A DNA stretch of 36,987 bases from Candidatus Altarchaeales archaeon WOR_SM1_SCG (GCA_001723845.1 MCBE01000300.1:1-36987), one strand, 5' to 3'; numbered from the stretch's first letter, positions 7,727 to 16,588 are shown. Numbers and translations are program-made. The notes: generated from the sequence alone by a model not told the origin.

Positions 7727-8284
7727 ATGAAAATGACCGAACATAAATCATCTGATACGATAAACATCAAGGAACTGCGGATTGAAAAACTCTCGGAGAA
7801 TAACCTTAAGTTCACGGAAGTGTTTGACTGCGGAGATGATGACCTTAACGAATTTTTAAAAGACGACGCATTTCACTACCAGAAAGGAAAAATTGCAGTC
7901 ACATACCTGTGTTTTTACATGAATGTATTGGTTGGTTACTATTCCTTGTCAAATGATGCTATTGAAATCAAAGGCAAAGCAAAAAAGATACTGGATAAAT
8001 TAAAAAAGAGGCAGAGGACATACCCTGCAATTAAAATCGGAAGACTTGGAATAGATAAAAACTTCTCAAGGATTGGGATCGGGACTAAAATAATTGATGT
8101 GATTGTCGGATGCGCACGGGTACACTCCAATAGTGTGGGGTGCAGGTATGCCAGTGTTAACGCGTACAATCAACCGGAGGTAGTTGCATTCTATAAGAAA
8201 AACAATTTCAAGATATTAAAGATAACGGGAGGTGAAGAAGGCGATACCCTGTTAATGTATCGCGACATCATTGAATCCGGTTAA
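7727..8284 (+). CDS. GNAT acetyltransferase, toxin-like
   Basis: The protein (about 185 residues from the ATG at 7727) has the GNAT acetyl-CoA-binding signature 'IGRLGIDKNFSRIGIGTKIIDVIV' (motif A, R/Q-x-x-G-x-G/A type). Upstream is 'FDCGDDDLNEFLKDDAFHYQKGKIAVTYL', a pattern shared with the TacT/AtaT-type GNAT toxins that acetylate aminoacyl-tRNA. 'NAYNQPEVVAFYKKNNF' closes the fold. The longer ORF starting at 7679 reads through the alaS fragment in another frame, so the 7727 or 7733 ATG is preferred. A 56-aa gene converges on it with a 4-nt overlap. Toxin function is inference from the family pattern. Confidence 0.75.
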   Translation: MKMTEHKSSDTINIKELRIEKLSENNLKFTEVFDCGDDDLNEFLKDDAFHYQKGKIAVTYLCFYMNVLVGYYSLSNDAIEIKGKAKKILDKLKKRQRTYPAIKIGRLGIDKNFSRIGIGTKIIDVIVGCARVHSNSVGCRYASVNAYNQPEVVAFYKKNNFKILKITGGEEGDTLLMYRDIIESG

Positions 8285-8451
8285 ACAGCCCCCACCTGCC
8301 TCGCAAGTTTTTCACAGTATTCAAAGTATCTCTTTCTTTCTTTATATTCCCTATCCGTCGGCTTCAGAGACTCTATTCTATCCATTTCATCTAAAAACCT
8401 TACTGCATCATCTCCTTTAAGTTTCACCCCCAGTTCAAGCGGTCTTGCCAT
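8281..8451 (-). CDS. Small protein convergent to GNAT gene
   Basis: This ORF of 56 residues is below the cut-off of the supplied track. It starts at ATG (CAT at 8449-8451) and reads 'MARPLELGVKLKGDDAVRFLDEMDRI...', ending in '...KLARQVGAV'. It is charged, with a likely strand followed by two helices. It overlaps the GNAT gene tail to tail by 4 nt. Size and position suggest an antitoxin-like partner, although GNAT toxin antitoxins are usually RHH proteins encoded upstream on the same strand. The reading frame looks coding (charged helical pattern, no low-complexity sequence), but the function is not recognised. Confidence 0.55.
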   Translation of the reverse strand: MARPLELGVKLKGDDAVRFLDEMDRIESLKPTDREYKERKRYFEYCEKLARQVGAV

Positions 8452-8568
8452 TTTAAAATCAGGTTAAGTTAAAGTTAAAATTAATCTAATTAAATATTAA
8501 TTTCAATTCTTTAAATTTAAAAAAATTGATTAAAGCACTTTTCTAATTTCTAACATAATCATCAAGAA

Positions 8569-8911
8569 ATGCTCAAGGATAAAAGTGTGAAATATTTGGT
8601 GTATGCGGATATTTTAGGGTTTGAAGAACTGGCAAAGGAAGTTGCAGGGGAAACAGGAGTAGATGAAGATTCGGTAAGGGAAAATTATCTCTCAAATCCT
8701 TTGAAAGATAAAATAGATGAAATAAAAAAAGATAAAGAAACAGAGGTCTGCACGGGAAGGGACGATTACCTGCTTTTCATTGACAATTTCCAAAAAAACA
8801 TTAGAAGTCATTAATGCACTTTCAAGTATCAAGATTCCGATAAAAAATTATGATTATATTCCTGTTGAAATCGCAGTCGGAGTAAAGGAATTTAAGGAAT
8901 GCGCAAACTAA
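8569..8911 (+). pseudogene. Truncated copy of STAND-gene 5' end
   Basis: Codons 1-77 ('MLKDKSVKYLVYADILGFEELAKEV...') are nearly identical to the start of the 1105-aa gene at 10299. An extra A in the run near 8793 then shifts the frame. In the new frame the similarity resumes ('LEVINALSSIKIPIKNYDYIPVEIAVGVKEFKEC') and ends at a TAA at 8909-8911. The fragment therefore covers only about the first 110 residues, the cyclase-like domain, and is frameshifted. It forms a direct repeat with 10305-10632 around the inverted-repeat-bracketed ATPase gene. Confidence 0.85.
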
Positions 8912-9010
8912 ATTTAAATATAATCACATAAGGACATCATCAGGTATGATATCTCATAACTCTACACGACACAATCAACCAAAACCCAAAATCCATAACA
9001 TAAGTATTTA

Positions 9011-9052
9011 TTTTGACAAGTTTAATATATAATCTGTCAAAGTTGTCAAAAA
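9011..9052. repeat. Left 42-bp inverted repeat of ATPase unit
   Basis: The sequence begins 'ttttgacaag' and ends 'tgtcaaagttgtcaaaa'. Its reverse complement matches the 42 nt that overlap the stop codon of the ATPase gene (10217-10258). The outer 'ttttgacaa' and the inner 17-nt 'tgtcaaagttgtcaaaa' are identical and equally spaced; the middle is diverged. The repeat is itself partly palindromic (ttgacaa...ttgtcaa). It ends 18 nt before the ATPase ATG, so it could also serve as an operator. Confidence 0.8.
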
Positions 9053-9070
9053 TTAAGAGATTAAATTAAG

Positions 9071-10222
9071 ATGCGTAATATAAACCCGTATATACCACAA
9101 ACAGGAAGTATTCCCCCATACTTTTCCGGAAGAAACAATGAGTTAAAATTATTTGAAACAAGGATACAAACCGCGAAAGAAGGGGGCAACATAGGACATT
9201 TAGCAATAATTGGGGGATGGGGTATTGGAAAAACCTCGCTTCTAAAAGAATTGAAGACAATTGCTGCGGAAAATAAATGCGAATCAAAATTGGTGGTCTG
9301 TCCGGAGATTAAAGATTCCAATGAATTTTCAGAGTTTATCATAGGCAAGGTTATTTCACCCACGGAGAGAATAAAAATAAAGAGTGTGAATATAATGGGC
9401 AGCGGCGGTGAGATAGATCGAGAAGTACCACATAAACATCCGCAAGTAAGATTGGTTGATGCACTATCCGAAAAATGGAATAATATAAAAGAAGAAACAA
9501 AACTATATGCGTTGATGGTGGATGATATTGATAAACTGTTGTCTGCGGAGAATGCGCTCACAACGCTTAGAAGTACATTTATAGAACTTTCAATGGAATA
9601 TGAATGCAGATATATGCTTATAGTGACCGGAGCAGAAGATCTCTTTGACAGATTTGCCGAGTATGGTATGACTGAACCATTAACACGATTTTTTGAACCG
9701 ATAATATTAAGAAGATTGAACAAAGAAGAAACAAGAGCAGCCATACTTAAACCCCTTGAAAAAACAAGTATAGAATTTGAAAATGAAGTCGTTGATAAGA
9801 TAGTAAATATAAGTGAAGGGCATCCCTACTATATCCAATTACTCTGTCATAGAATCTACGAGAGAACCGTAGATAAGGCAATAGATAAAGCAGATATGAG
9901 AGTATATGAGGACTCATTTGAAGATGCAATAAATGATATATCTGTGACAAGATTCAATAAAATTTATCCTAAATCAGAGATTGAAAAGACAATTCTTGAA
10001 ATACTTTCAGTTTCAGATGAACCACTCTCACATGCAGAAATAGCAGTTGAAGGGTTAAAAAGGAACATAAAAAGTTCGTCTATAGGAAAACCACTGCGCA
10101 GGTTATTGGATAAAAAATTAGTAAAGCAGATGGAAATAGGCGATAAAAAAGGAAAATATAAAATTTTCGATAATTTTTTTAATGAATATGTGCGACTAAA
10201 AGATCAATTACAAACATTTTGA
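9071..10222 (+). CDS. Archaeal AAA/STAND-type ATPase with winged helix
   Basis: The 383-residue protein begins with the 'PPYFSGRNNELKLF' box typical of archaeal ATPases of the MNS/Arch_ATPase and AAA_16 type. It continues with Walker A 'GGWGIGKTSLL' near residue 48, Walker B 'YALMVDDIDKL' near residue 140, and a sensor-like 'YMLIVTGAEDLF' near residue 180. The C-terminal ~90 residues look like a winged-helix domain ('ILEILSVSDEPLSHAEIAVEGL...LRRLLDKKLVKQ'). Such ATPases are expanded in archaea and linked to conflict systems and signalling, with few defined roles. The gene is exactly bracketed by 42-bp inverted repeats. It sits between a truncated and a full copy of the STAND/HEAT gene. Confidence 0.85.
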   Translation: MRNINPYIPQTGSIPPYFSGRNNELKLFETRIQTAKEGGNIGHLAIIGGWGIGKTSLLKELKTIAAENKCESKLVVCPEIKDSNEFSEFIIGKVISPTERIKIKSVNIMGSGGEIDREVPHKHPQVRLVDALSEKWNNIKEETKLYALMVDDIDKLLSAENALTTLRSTFIELSMEYECRYMLIVTGAEDLFDRFAEYGMTEPLTRFFEPIILRRLNKEETRAAILKPLEKTSIEFENEVVDKIVNISEGHPYYIQLLCHRIYERTVDKAIDKADMRVYEDSFEDAINDISVTRFNKIYPKSEIEKTILEILSVSDEPLSHAEIAVEGLKRNIKSSSIGKPLRRLLDKKLVKQMEIGDKKGKYKIFDNFFNEYVRLKDQLQTF

Positions 10223-10258
10223 CAACTTTGACAAAATTGATATACATATTGTCAAAAA
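10217..10258. repeat. Right 42-bp inverted repeat of ATPase unit
   Basis: The sequence 'ttttgacaactttgacaaaa...attgtcaaaaa' includes the TGA stop of the ATPase gene and is the inverted partner of 9011-9052. Because the repeat starts inside the last codons, the repeat pair and the gene form one compact unit of about 1.25 kb. No clear target-site duplication is visible outside the two repeats. Confidence 0.8.
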
Positions 10259-10298
10259 TAAAATAATTAATTCAAAATTCAAATCAGCGAATGAATTT

Positions 10299-13200
10299 AT
10301 GATGGTTGAAAATAAAAGTGCAAGGTATCTGGTGTATGCGGATATTTTAGGGTTTGAAGAACTGGCAAAAGAGATTGCAGGGGAAACAGGAGTAGATGAA
10401 GATTCGGTGAGGGAAAATTATCTCTCAAATCCTTTGAAAGATAAAATAGATGAAATAAAAAAAGATAAAGAAACAGAGGTCTGCACGGGAAGGGATGATT
10501 ACCTGCTTTTCATTGACAATTTCCAGAAAACATTAGAAGTCATTAATGCACTTTCAAGTATCAAGATTCCGATAAAAAATTATGAAAATATTCCCGTTGA
10601 AATCGCAGTCGGAGTGAAAGAATTTCAAGAATGCGATTACATAAAAAACAGCATAAACAAAACCAAAACAATAGAATTTCTCAAAGATGATATTGTAAGC
10701 CCGTATAAAAAGAAATACAAAAAAGAGCATGACGGAGAAGCAATTAAAGAAACATTTATCCTTCTCACGGGAGATGTTTTTGGAGAACTTGAAGGGGTTG
10801 ATAAAAAATCATGTGAAGAGATTTCTTATGGTGGGAAGCGGTTTTATTTGATGGACAAAGAAATGATTGAAACCAAAGTTAAAGTTCTTAAGTTTCTTGA
10901 GAAAATAGGGCATCCAAATAGTGACTATTATAAAAACATAAATGATGTTTTTGTTCCTCCAGATCACTATGGAAAAATAAAAAGGGATTTGGAAAATCAA
11001 CACATCGCTTTAATAGTTGGCACACCAGAATATGGAAAAACATACACTTCAGTAAGAATTTTATGGGAGTATTTCAATAAAGAAAATTACACTCCCATAT
11101 GGTTTGCTGGAGGCGATGAAAGAGATGATTCAGCAGAAAGATTAAAAAAGATTGGCGATGAATTAAAGCAAAAGCACATTATTTACTTTGAAGATCCGTT
11201 TGGAAAAACAAAATATAAAAGCAGATATGATTTAAGAAGACAAATCGGGTTTATTGTAAATAAAATTAAACAAACGGGCGATGCGTATGTTATAATCACA
11301 TCAAGAAACGATGTTTTTGAAGAATTTGAAAAAGAAAAATTATCCGAGCAGGAACTGGATGATTTTAAAACAGAATTAAATATATCAATCCCTTCTTATG
11401 GTTATGAAAAAAGGTGTGAAATTCTTTCTGAATGGGGAGAAAGTAAAGGGTGTAAATGGCTTGAGAATAATAAACTGAAAGATTTTGCTTTTAAATGTAT
11501 TAAAGAAGAAAAACTTCCAACACCTTTAAGCATCCATAATTTTACAGGTGAATCAAAAAATATCCTGAAAAAGGAGGAATTAAAGAAAAGTATTGATGAA
11601 CACTCAAGAGAAACAGCAAGAGTTTTTGCAGATGGAATCAAAGAACTTCCCGAAGACTGGATTTTATTTTTATCTTTTCCATTTATTTCTGAAGATTTTG
11701 ATATAAATTTCATTAAAAGAAAATACAACGATCTAACGAAAATTTTAGATATAAAATATCCAAACGATTTTGATAAAATTTTAAGTACGGATGATAGAGT
11801 TGATAAATATAAATCCCACTCAGAGAAAAATAGTATAAAATTTGTTCATCCCTCTTATTATGAATCGCTTCCGTATGCTTTAGATGAAAAAAAAGTAAAG
11901 AAAATATTTTGCAGTTTTTTATTAGAATTATCAAAGGATGAAAGTCAATTTGTTAGATTTAGGGTTGCTTATGCAGCCGCTAACAATTTCAATAAATTTC
12001 CTGAGACTGCCGAAAAGTTAATAAAGGAGTTATCAAAGGATGAGAACCCAGAGGTTAGGTGGAGGGTTGCTTATGCAGCCGCTAACAATTTCAATAAATT
12101 CCCTGAGACTGCCGAAAAGTTAATAAATGAGTTATCAAAGGATGGGAACCTAGAGGTTAGGTGGATGGTTGCTTATGCAGCCGCTAACAATTTCAATAAA
12201 TTTCATGAGACTGCCGAAAAGTTAATAAATGAGTTATCAAAGGATGGGAACCTAGAGGTTAGACGGAATGTTGCTCATGCAGCCGCTAACAATTTCAATA
12301 AATTTCCTGAAACTGCCGAAAAGTTAATAAAGGAGTTATCAAGGGATGGGAACCCAAAGGTTAGAGGGAGGGTTGCTCATGCAGCCGATAACAATTTCAA
12401 TAAATTTCCTGAGACTGCCGAAAAGTTAATAAAGGAGTTATCAAAGGATGAAAACCCAGAAGTTAGATGGAGGGTTGCTTATGCAGCCGCTAACAATTTC
12501 AATAAATTCCCTGAGACTGCCGAAAAGTTAATAAAGGAGTTATCAAAGGATGAAAACCCAGAAGTTAGATGGAGGGTTGCTCATGCAGCCGCTAACAATT
12601 TCAATAAATTCCCCGAGACTGCTGAAAAATTAATAAAGGAGTTATCAAAGGATTGGAACTCAGAAATTAGATGGAATGTTGCTTATGCCGCTGCTAACAA
12701 TTTCAATAAATTCCCCGAGACTGCTGAAAAATTAATAAAGGAGTTATCAAGGGATGGGAACCCAAAGGTTAGACGGAATGTTGCTTATGCAGCCGCTAAC
12801 AATTTCAATAAATTTCCTGAGACTGCCGAAAAATTAATAAAGGAGTTATCAAAGGATGAAAACCCAAAGGTTAGAGGGAGGGTTGCTTATGCAGCCGCTA
12901 ATAATTTCAATAAATTCCATGAGACTGCCGAAAAGTTAATAAATGAGTTATCAAAGGATGGGAACCCAGAAGTTAGAGGGAGGGTTGCTTATGCCGCTGC
13001 TAACAATTTCAATAAATTCCCCGAGACTGCTGAAAAATTAATAAAGGAGTTATCAAAGGATGGGAACCCAGAAGTTAGAGGGAGGGTTGCTTATGCAGCC
13101 GATAACAATTTCAATAAATTCCCCGAGACTGCTGAAAAGTTAATAAAGGAGTTATCAAAGGATGGGAACCCAGAAGTTAGAGGGAGGGTTGCTTATGCAG

Positions 13201-13616
13201 CCGATAACAATTTCGATAAATTCCCTGAGACTGCTGAAAAATTAATAAAGGAGTTATCAAAGGATGAGAACCCAGAAGTTAGAGGGATGGCTGCTCATGC
13301 AGCCGATAACAATTTCGATAAATTCCCTGAGACCGCTGAAAAATTACTAAAGAACTTATCAATGGATGAAAACCCTGATGTGAGAGGGAGGGTTGCTTAT
13401 GCCGTCGCATATGATTTTAATAAATTACCCGTTGAAGTCCAAAATCTACTTGACGGGCTTCAGAAAGAATTAGTATCAGAAATTGAGAAATTATCAAAAT
13501 CAAGACATAATCAGAATAGAGAACAAGTGATTGATGTACTTTTAAACGCAAAATCAAAACTGCTAAAAGAATCTGCAATCAAAATTTTTGACAAAATTAT
13601 CAAAAGACGAAAATAA
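10299..13616 (+). CDS. Cyclase-like / STAND NTPase / HEAT-repeat protein
   Basis: The 1105-residue protein has three parts. Residues ~8-115 ('YLVYADILGFEELAKE', 'CTGRDDYLLFIDNF', 'IPVEIAVGVKEF') resemble a class III nucleotidyl cyclase fold, with the first metal-binding Asp in 'ADILGF' retained. Residues ~220-350 hold a P-loop NTPase: Walker A 'GTPEYGKT' (241-248), Walker B 'IIYFEDPFG' (295-302) and 'IITSRND' (332-338), most like the nSTAND3 group. Residues 553-1028 are 14 near-identical 34-aa HEAT-type repeats ('RVAYAAANNFNKFPETAEKLIKEL...'), and a short helical tail follows. This is the effector-switch-sensor layout of STAND defence proteins. Whether the cyclase-like domain is active is unknown. 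A frameshifted partial copy lies at 8569. The ATG at 10302 is an alternative start. Confidence 0.8.
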   Translation: MMVENKSARYLVYADILGFEELAKEIAGETGVDEDSVRENYLSNPLKDKIDEIKKDKETEVCTGRDDYLLFIDNFQKTLEVINALSSIKIPIKNYENIPVEIAVGVKEFQECDYIKNSINKTKTIEFLKDDIVSPYKKKYKKEHDGEAIKETFILLTGDVFGELEGVDKKSCEEISYGGKRFYLMDKEMIETKVKVLKFLEKIGHPNSDYYKNINDVFVPPDHYGKIKRDLENQHIALIVGTPEYGKTYTSVRILWEYFNKENYTPIWFAGGDERDDSAERLKKIGDELKQKHIIYFEDPFGKTKYKSRYDLRRQIGFIVNKIKQTGDAYVIITSRNDVFEEFEKEKLSEQELDDFKTELNISIPSYGYEKRCEILSEWGESKGCKWLENNKLKDFAFKCIKEEKLPTPLSIHNFTGESKNILKKEELKKSIDEHSRETARVFADGIKELPEDWILFLSFPFISEDFDINFIKRKYNDLTKILDIKYPNDFDKILSTDDRVDKYKSHSEKNSIKFVHPSYYESLPYALDEKKVKKIFCSFLLELSKDESQFVRFRVAYAAANNFNKFPETAEKLIKELSKDENPEVRWRVAYAAANNFNKFPETAEKLINELSKDGNLEVRWMVAYAAANNFNKFHETAEKLINELSKDGNLEVRRNVAHAAANNFNKFPETAEKLIKELSRDGNPKVRGRVAHAADNNFNKFPETAEKLIKELSKDENPEVRWRVAYAAANNFNKFPETAEKLIKELSKDENPEVRWRVAHAAANNFNKFPETAEKLIKELSKDWNSEIRWNVAYAAANNFNKFPETAEKLIKELSRDGNPKVRRNVAYAAANNFNKFPETAEKLIKELSKDENPKVRGRVAYAAANNFNKFHETAEKLINELSKDGNPEVRGRVAYAAANNFNKFPETAEKLIKELSKDGNPEVRGRVAYAADNNFNKFPETAEKLIKELSKDGNPEVRGRVAYAADNNFDKFPETAEKLIKELSKDENPEVRGMAAHAADNNFDKFPETAEKLLKNLSMDENPDVRGRVAYAVAYDFNKLPVEVQNLLDGLQKELVSEIEKLSKSRHNQNREQVIDVLLNAKSKLLKESAIKIFDKIIKRRK
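11955..13382 (+). repeat. 14 x 102-bp tandem repeat (coding HEAT units)
   Basis: Fourteen in-frame units of exactly 102 nt, each starting at an 'aga/agg' codon followed by a hydrophobic-rich 'GTTGCTTATGCAGCC' type segment. Units differ mostly in the codons around 'RWR/RGR/RRN' and 'DENPEV/DGNLEV'. DNA identity between units is very high even at silent sites, which implies recent amplification or gene conversion. The few variable residues fall at repeated positions within each helix pair. Confidence 0.95.
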
Positions 13617-13677
13617 AAAGGCGCGAGAAAAAGCCCTCTCCGCCCTAAAACAATTTCAATAAAATTTAATACCTAAA

Positions 13678-16563
13678 ATGACTCAATCCGAATACAACCT
13701 AGATTTTTTCAAAAACAACGACTTCAAAAGAAGAAAATGCAAATCCTGCAACCGCCACTTCTGGACTCAATCCGACAAAGAAATCTGCGGCGAACCCCCC
13801 TGCGAAGAATACACTTTCATCGGGCGCTCCCTGATGAATAAAAAATTAAATTTACATGAGATGCGGGAAGCATACCTATCATTCTTTGAGAGAAACGGGC
13901 ATACACGGATTGCAAGGTATCCCATCACGGCAAGATGGCGTGATGATGTCTTCTTCACCCAGGCATCAATCTATGATTTCCAGCCGTGGGTTATAAATAG
14001 AACCGTTGAGCCGCCTGCAAATCCCCTGACGATTTCGCAGACCTGTGTCCGGTTTAATGACATTGACAATGTCGGCAAAACCGGGAGGCACTTCACGATG
14101 TTTGAGATGATGGCTCACCATGCCTTTAACACTCCCGGAAACGAGATTTACTTTAAGGAAAGAACACTTGAATTATGTCATAATTTACTTACAAAAGACC
14201 TTGGGATTGACCCGATTGAAATTTCATACATCGAGGATGCCTGGGCTGGCGGCGGGAACTCCGGACCGTGCTTTGAAACAATGGTCGGAGGGGTTGAACT
14301 TGCAACGCTTGTTTTCATGATGTACGAGGAAACGCCTGCGGGAAAGAAAAAAATGGACATGCAGGTCGTTGACACGGGCTACGGGCTGGAGAGGTTTGCA
14401 TGGATGTCGCAGGGGACATCATCTGCTTATGAAGCGGTATTCGGAAGCGTTCTTGAGAAATTGAAAAAAGAGTCGGGAGTTCAAACGGCAAGTGACGATA
14501 AAATCCTGGGTGAATATTCAAAGGTCGCAGGGTTTTTGAATGTTGAAACCGAAGGCGATTTGCGAGAACTCAGAAAGAAAGTTGCAGACCGTCTGAACAT
14601 CACCGTCCCTGAACTTGAGAAACACACAAATCCTTCGGAGAATTTATATGCAATATGCGATCACACGCGGGCTTTGATGTTTATGTTAAATGACGGTGTT
14701 GTGCCGTCTAATGTAAAGCAGGGTTACTTTGCCCGTCTTCTTGTGAGGCGGACGATGAGGGCTTTAAAATCCCTTAACCTTAGCATCCCGATTTCAGAGA
14801 TTACGGGAATGCAGATAGATTATTTCAAAAACGACTTCCCTGATGTTTCAGAAAATAAATGCGAAATTTTAAATTTAATTAACATTGAAGAAGAGAAATA
14901 CAAAAATACAATCAAGCGGGGCAGGGGAATTGTAAAACGGGTTGAATGCGACATCCTGAAAAAAGGCGGCAATAAACTCGGAATTAATGATTTAATTGAC
15001 CTTTACGACTCGCACGGTTTAATCCCGCTCGCGGTTAAGGATTTCGCATCACTCGGTGTTGAAATTCCCGATGATTTTTACATACGGGTTGCTGCAAAAC
15101 ACGAGGGAACGGAAATTGAAGCAGAAGAGAAAGTCGCAGTCCCCGGTGATATTTCTGACACGGAACTTAAATACTACAAAATTGTTTCTCAATTCAGTGC
15201 AAGGGTCTTAAAGATTGATTACGAAAATAATTATATAATTCTTGACAGGACACACTTTTACCCTGAAGGCGGCGGGCAGGAAGCGGATACCGGAAGGATC
15301 GGGAATGCTCGTGTAGTTGATGTTCAAAAAATTAATTCCGTTGTTATTCATAAATTTAAAATTAAAGAAAATATTAAAATCAATTTCAGTGAAGGCGAGG
15401 ATGTTGAATGCGAAATTGACTTTAACAGGAGAAAACAGCTTACCCAGAATCATACGGCGACGCACATAATAAACGGTGCGGCAAGAAAAGTTTTAGGCAA
15501 TCATATCTGGCAGAGCGGGGCGCATAAAAGCGAGGACATTGCACGCCTTGATGTCACGCACTACGCATCACTTACGGATTTTGAGACGGAAGAAATTGAG
15601 AGGCAGGCAAACAGAATTATTGCCGAGAACAGGAAGATTGAAATTTTCACGCTCCCGAGAAACGAGGCGGAAAAAAGATACGGCTTTCGGCTGTACCAGG
15701 GAGGGGCTGTTCCCGGAAGAGACATAAGGATTGTTGACATAAAAAACTGGGATACCGAAGCATGCGGGGGAACGCACTGCGCGGGTGACAGATTTACAGG
15801 TAAAACCGGGGATGTTGAAGTGATAAAACTGATTCGCTCAAAAAGAATACAGGACGGCGTTGTAAGATTGGAATTTGTTGCAGGAGAGGCAGCGAGAAGA
15901 AACATAAGAAAGCAGGAGGAATTGTTTGAAAATTCACTTGCACCCATGCAAGAGTATTCGGGATTGAAAATTGAAATTCCCCTGGATTCGTATAATGTCA
16001 CAAGGGAACTGAAAGGTTCAGCCGACGCTCTTTCCGTTCCATTGGAGCAATTAGCGAAAACAACCCTGCGATTTGCGGGGGAATGTAAAAAAGCCAGGGA
16101 AGAGATAAAAGAACTTGAAGGAGACATCCCGGAATCAAAACTAAAGAACGCAAAAACATTATCAGATGCGTGTAAAATCCTCTTTGAAGAATGGAAATTA
16201 CTTGGTAAAGAAGTTGAAAAATTGAAGAAAAATTTAAAAAATAATGTTTATGAAAATTTAAATGAAAAATTCAAAACAAATAATTTTGTGAAATATATTG
16301 CTCACGGGCTTCCCGTAAAAGATGCAATAAGTTTAGCAAAGGAATTTACGGAAGGGAAAAATAGAATTTTAATTTTAATTAATGTTTCGGGAGGGAAGGC
16401 AAATGTTGTTTGTGCTTCTTCAAACCCTGAGGTTAATGCGGGGGATGCTGTACGGAAAATTTCAAATAAATTAGGGGGTGGGGGGCATGGTGATGTGAAA
16501 CTTGGGGTTGGCGGCGGGAAGGCAAAAGGCGTTGAGAAGGTTCTGGAAGGGTTTGAGATTTGA
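13678..16563 (+). CDS. alaS: Alanyl-tRNA synthetase, archaeal type
   Basis: The 961-residue enzyme has the archaeal AlaRS arrangement. An N-terminal extension with Cys pairs ('CKSC', 'CGEPPC') precedes the class II catalytic core ('WRDDVFFTQASIYDFQPWV', 'GRHFTMFEMMAHHAF', 'DTGYGLERFAWMSQG'). Next comes the editing domain with zinc ligands 'HTATHIING' (His592/His596) and 'CGGTHC' (Cys696/His700), and finally the DHHA1 domain with 'LGGGGHGDVKLGVGGGKA'. It charges tRNA-Ala and clears mischarged Ser/Gly. All key motifs are present, so this copy should be functional. It stands alone between the HEAT/STAND gene and an opposing unknown gene. Separate 5' and 3' fragments of a second copy lie at 7657 and 21435. 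Confidence 0.95.
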   Translation: MTQSEYNLDFFKNNDFKRRKCKSCNRHFWTQSDKEICGEPPCEEYTFIGRSLMNKKLNLHEMREAYLSFFERNGHTRIARYPITARWRDDVFFTQASIYDFQPWVINRTVEPPANPLTISQTCVRFNDIDNVGKTGRHFTMFEMMAHHAFNTPGNEIYFKERTLELCHNLLTKDLGIDPIEISYIEDAWAGGGNSGPCFETMVGGVELATLVFMMYEETPAGKKKMDMQVVDTGYGLERFAWMSQGTSSAYEAVFGSVLEKLKKESGVQTASDDKILGEYSKVAGFLNVETEGDLRELRKKVADRLNITVPELEKHTNPSENLYAICDHTRALMFMLNDGVVPSNVKQGYFARLLVRRTMRALKSLNLSIPISEITGMQIDYFKNDFPDVSENKCEILNLINIEEEKYKNTIKRGRGIVKRVECDILKKGGNKLGINDLIDLYDSHGLIPLAVKDFASLGVEIPDDFYIRVAAKHEGTEIEAEEKVAVPGDISDTELKYYKIVSQFSARVLKIDYENNYIILDRTHFYPEGGGQEADTGRIGNARVVDVQKINSVVIHKFKIKENIKINFSEGEDVECEIDFNRRKQLTQNHTATHIINGAARKVLGNHIWQSGAHKSEDIARLDVTHYASLTDFETEEIERQANRIIAENRKIEIFTLPRNEAEKRYGFRLYQGGAVPGRDIRIVDIKNWDTEACGGTHCAGDRFTGKTGDVEVIKLIRSKRIQDGVVRLEFVAGEAARRNIRKQEELFENSLAPMQEYSGLKIEIPLDSYNVTRELKGSADALSVPLEQLAKTTLRFAGECKKAREEIKELEGDIPESKLKNAKTLSDACKILFEEWKLLGKEVEKLKKNLKNNVYENLNEKFKTNNFVKYIAHGLPVKDAISLAKEFTEGKNRILILINVSGGKANVVCASSNPEVNAGDAVRKISNKLGGGGHGDVKLGVGGGKAKGVEKVLEGFEI

Positions 16564-16588
16564 TTGAAAGTAATACCCAACTACATTT

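Noticed and set aside
9061-9744. 227-aa minus ORF over the ATPase gene
   Set aside because: Ser/Phe-rich antisense of the P-loop ATPase, whose Walker motifs are on the plus strand.
11955-13382. CRISPR array
   Set aside because: The 102-bp units are contiguous, in frame and encode HEAT repeats; there are no spacers and no cas genes.
15561-16127. 188-aa minus ORF inside alaS
   Set aside because: Antisense of the conserved editing domain of AlaRS; no plausible protein features.
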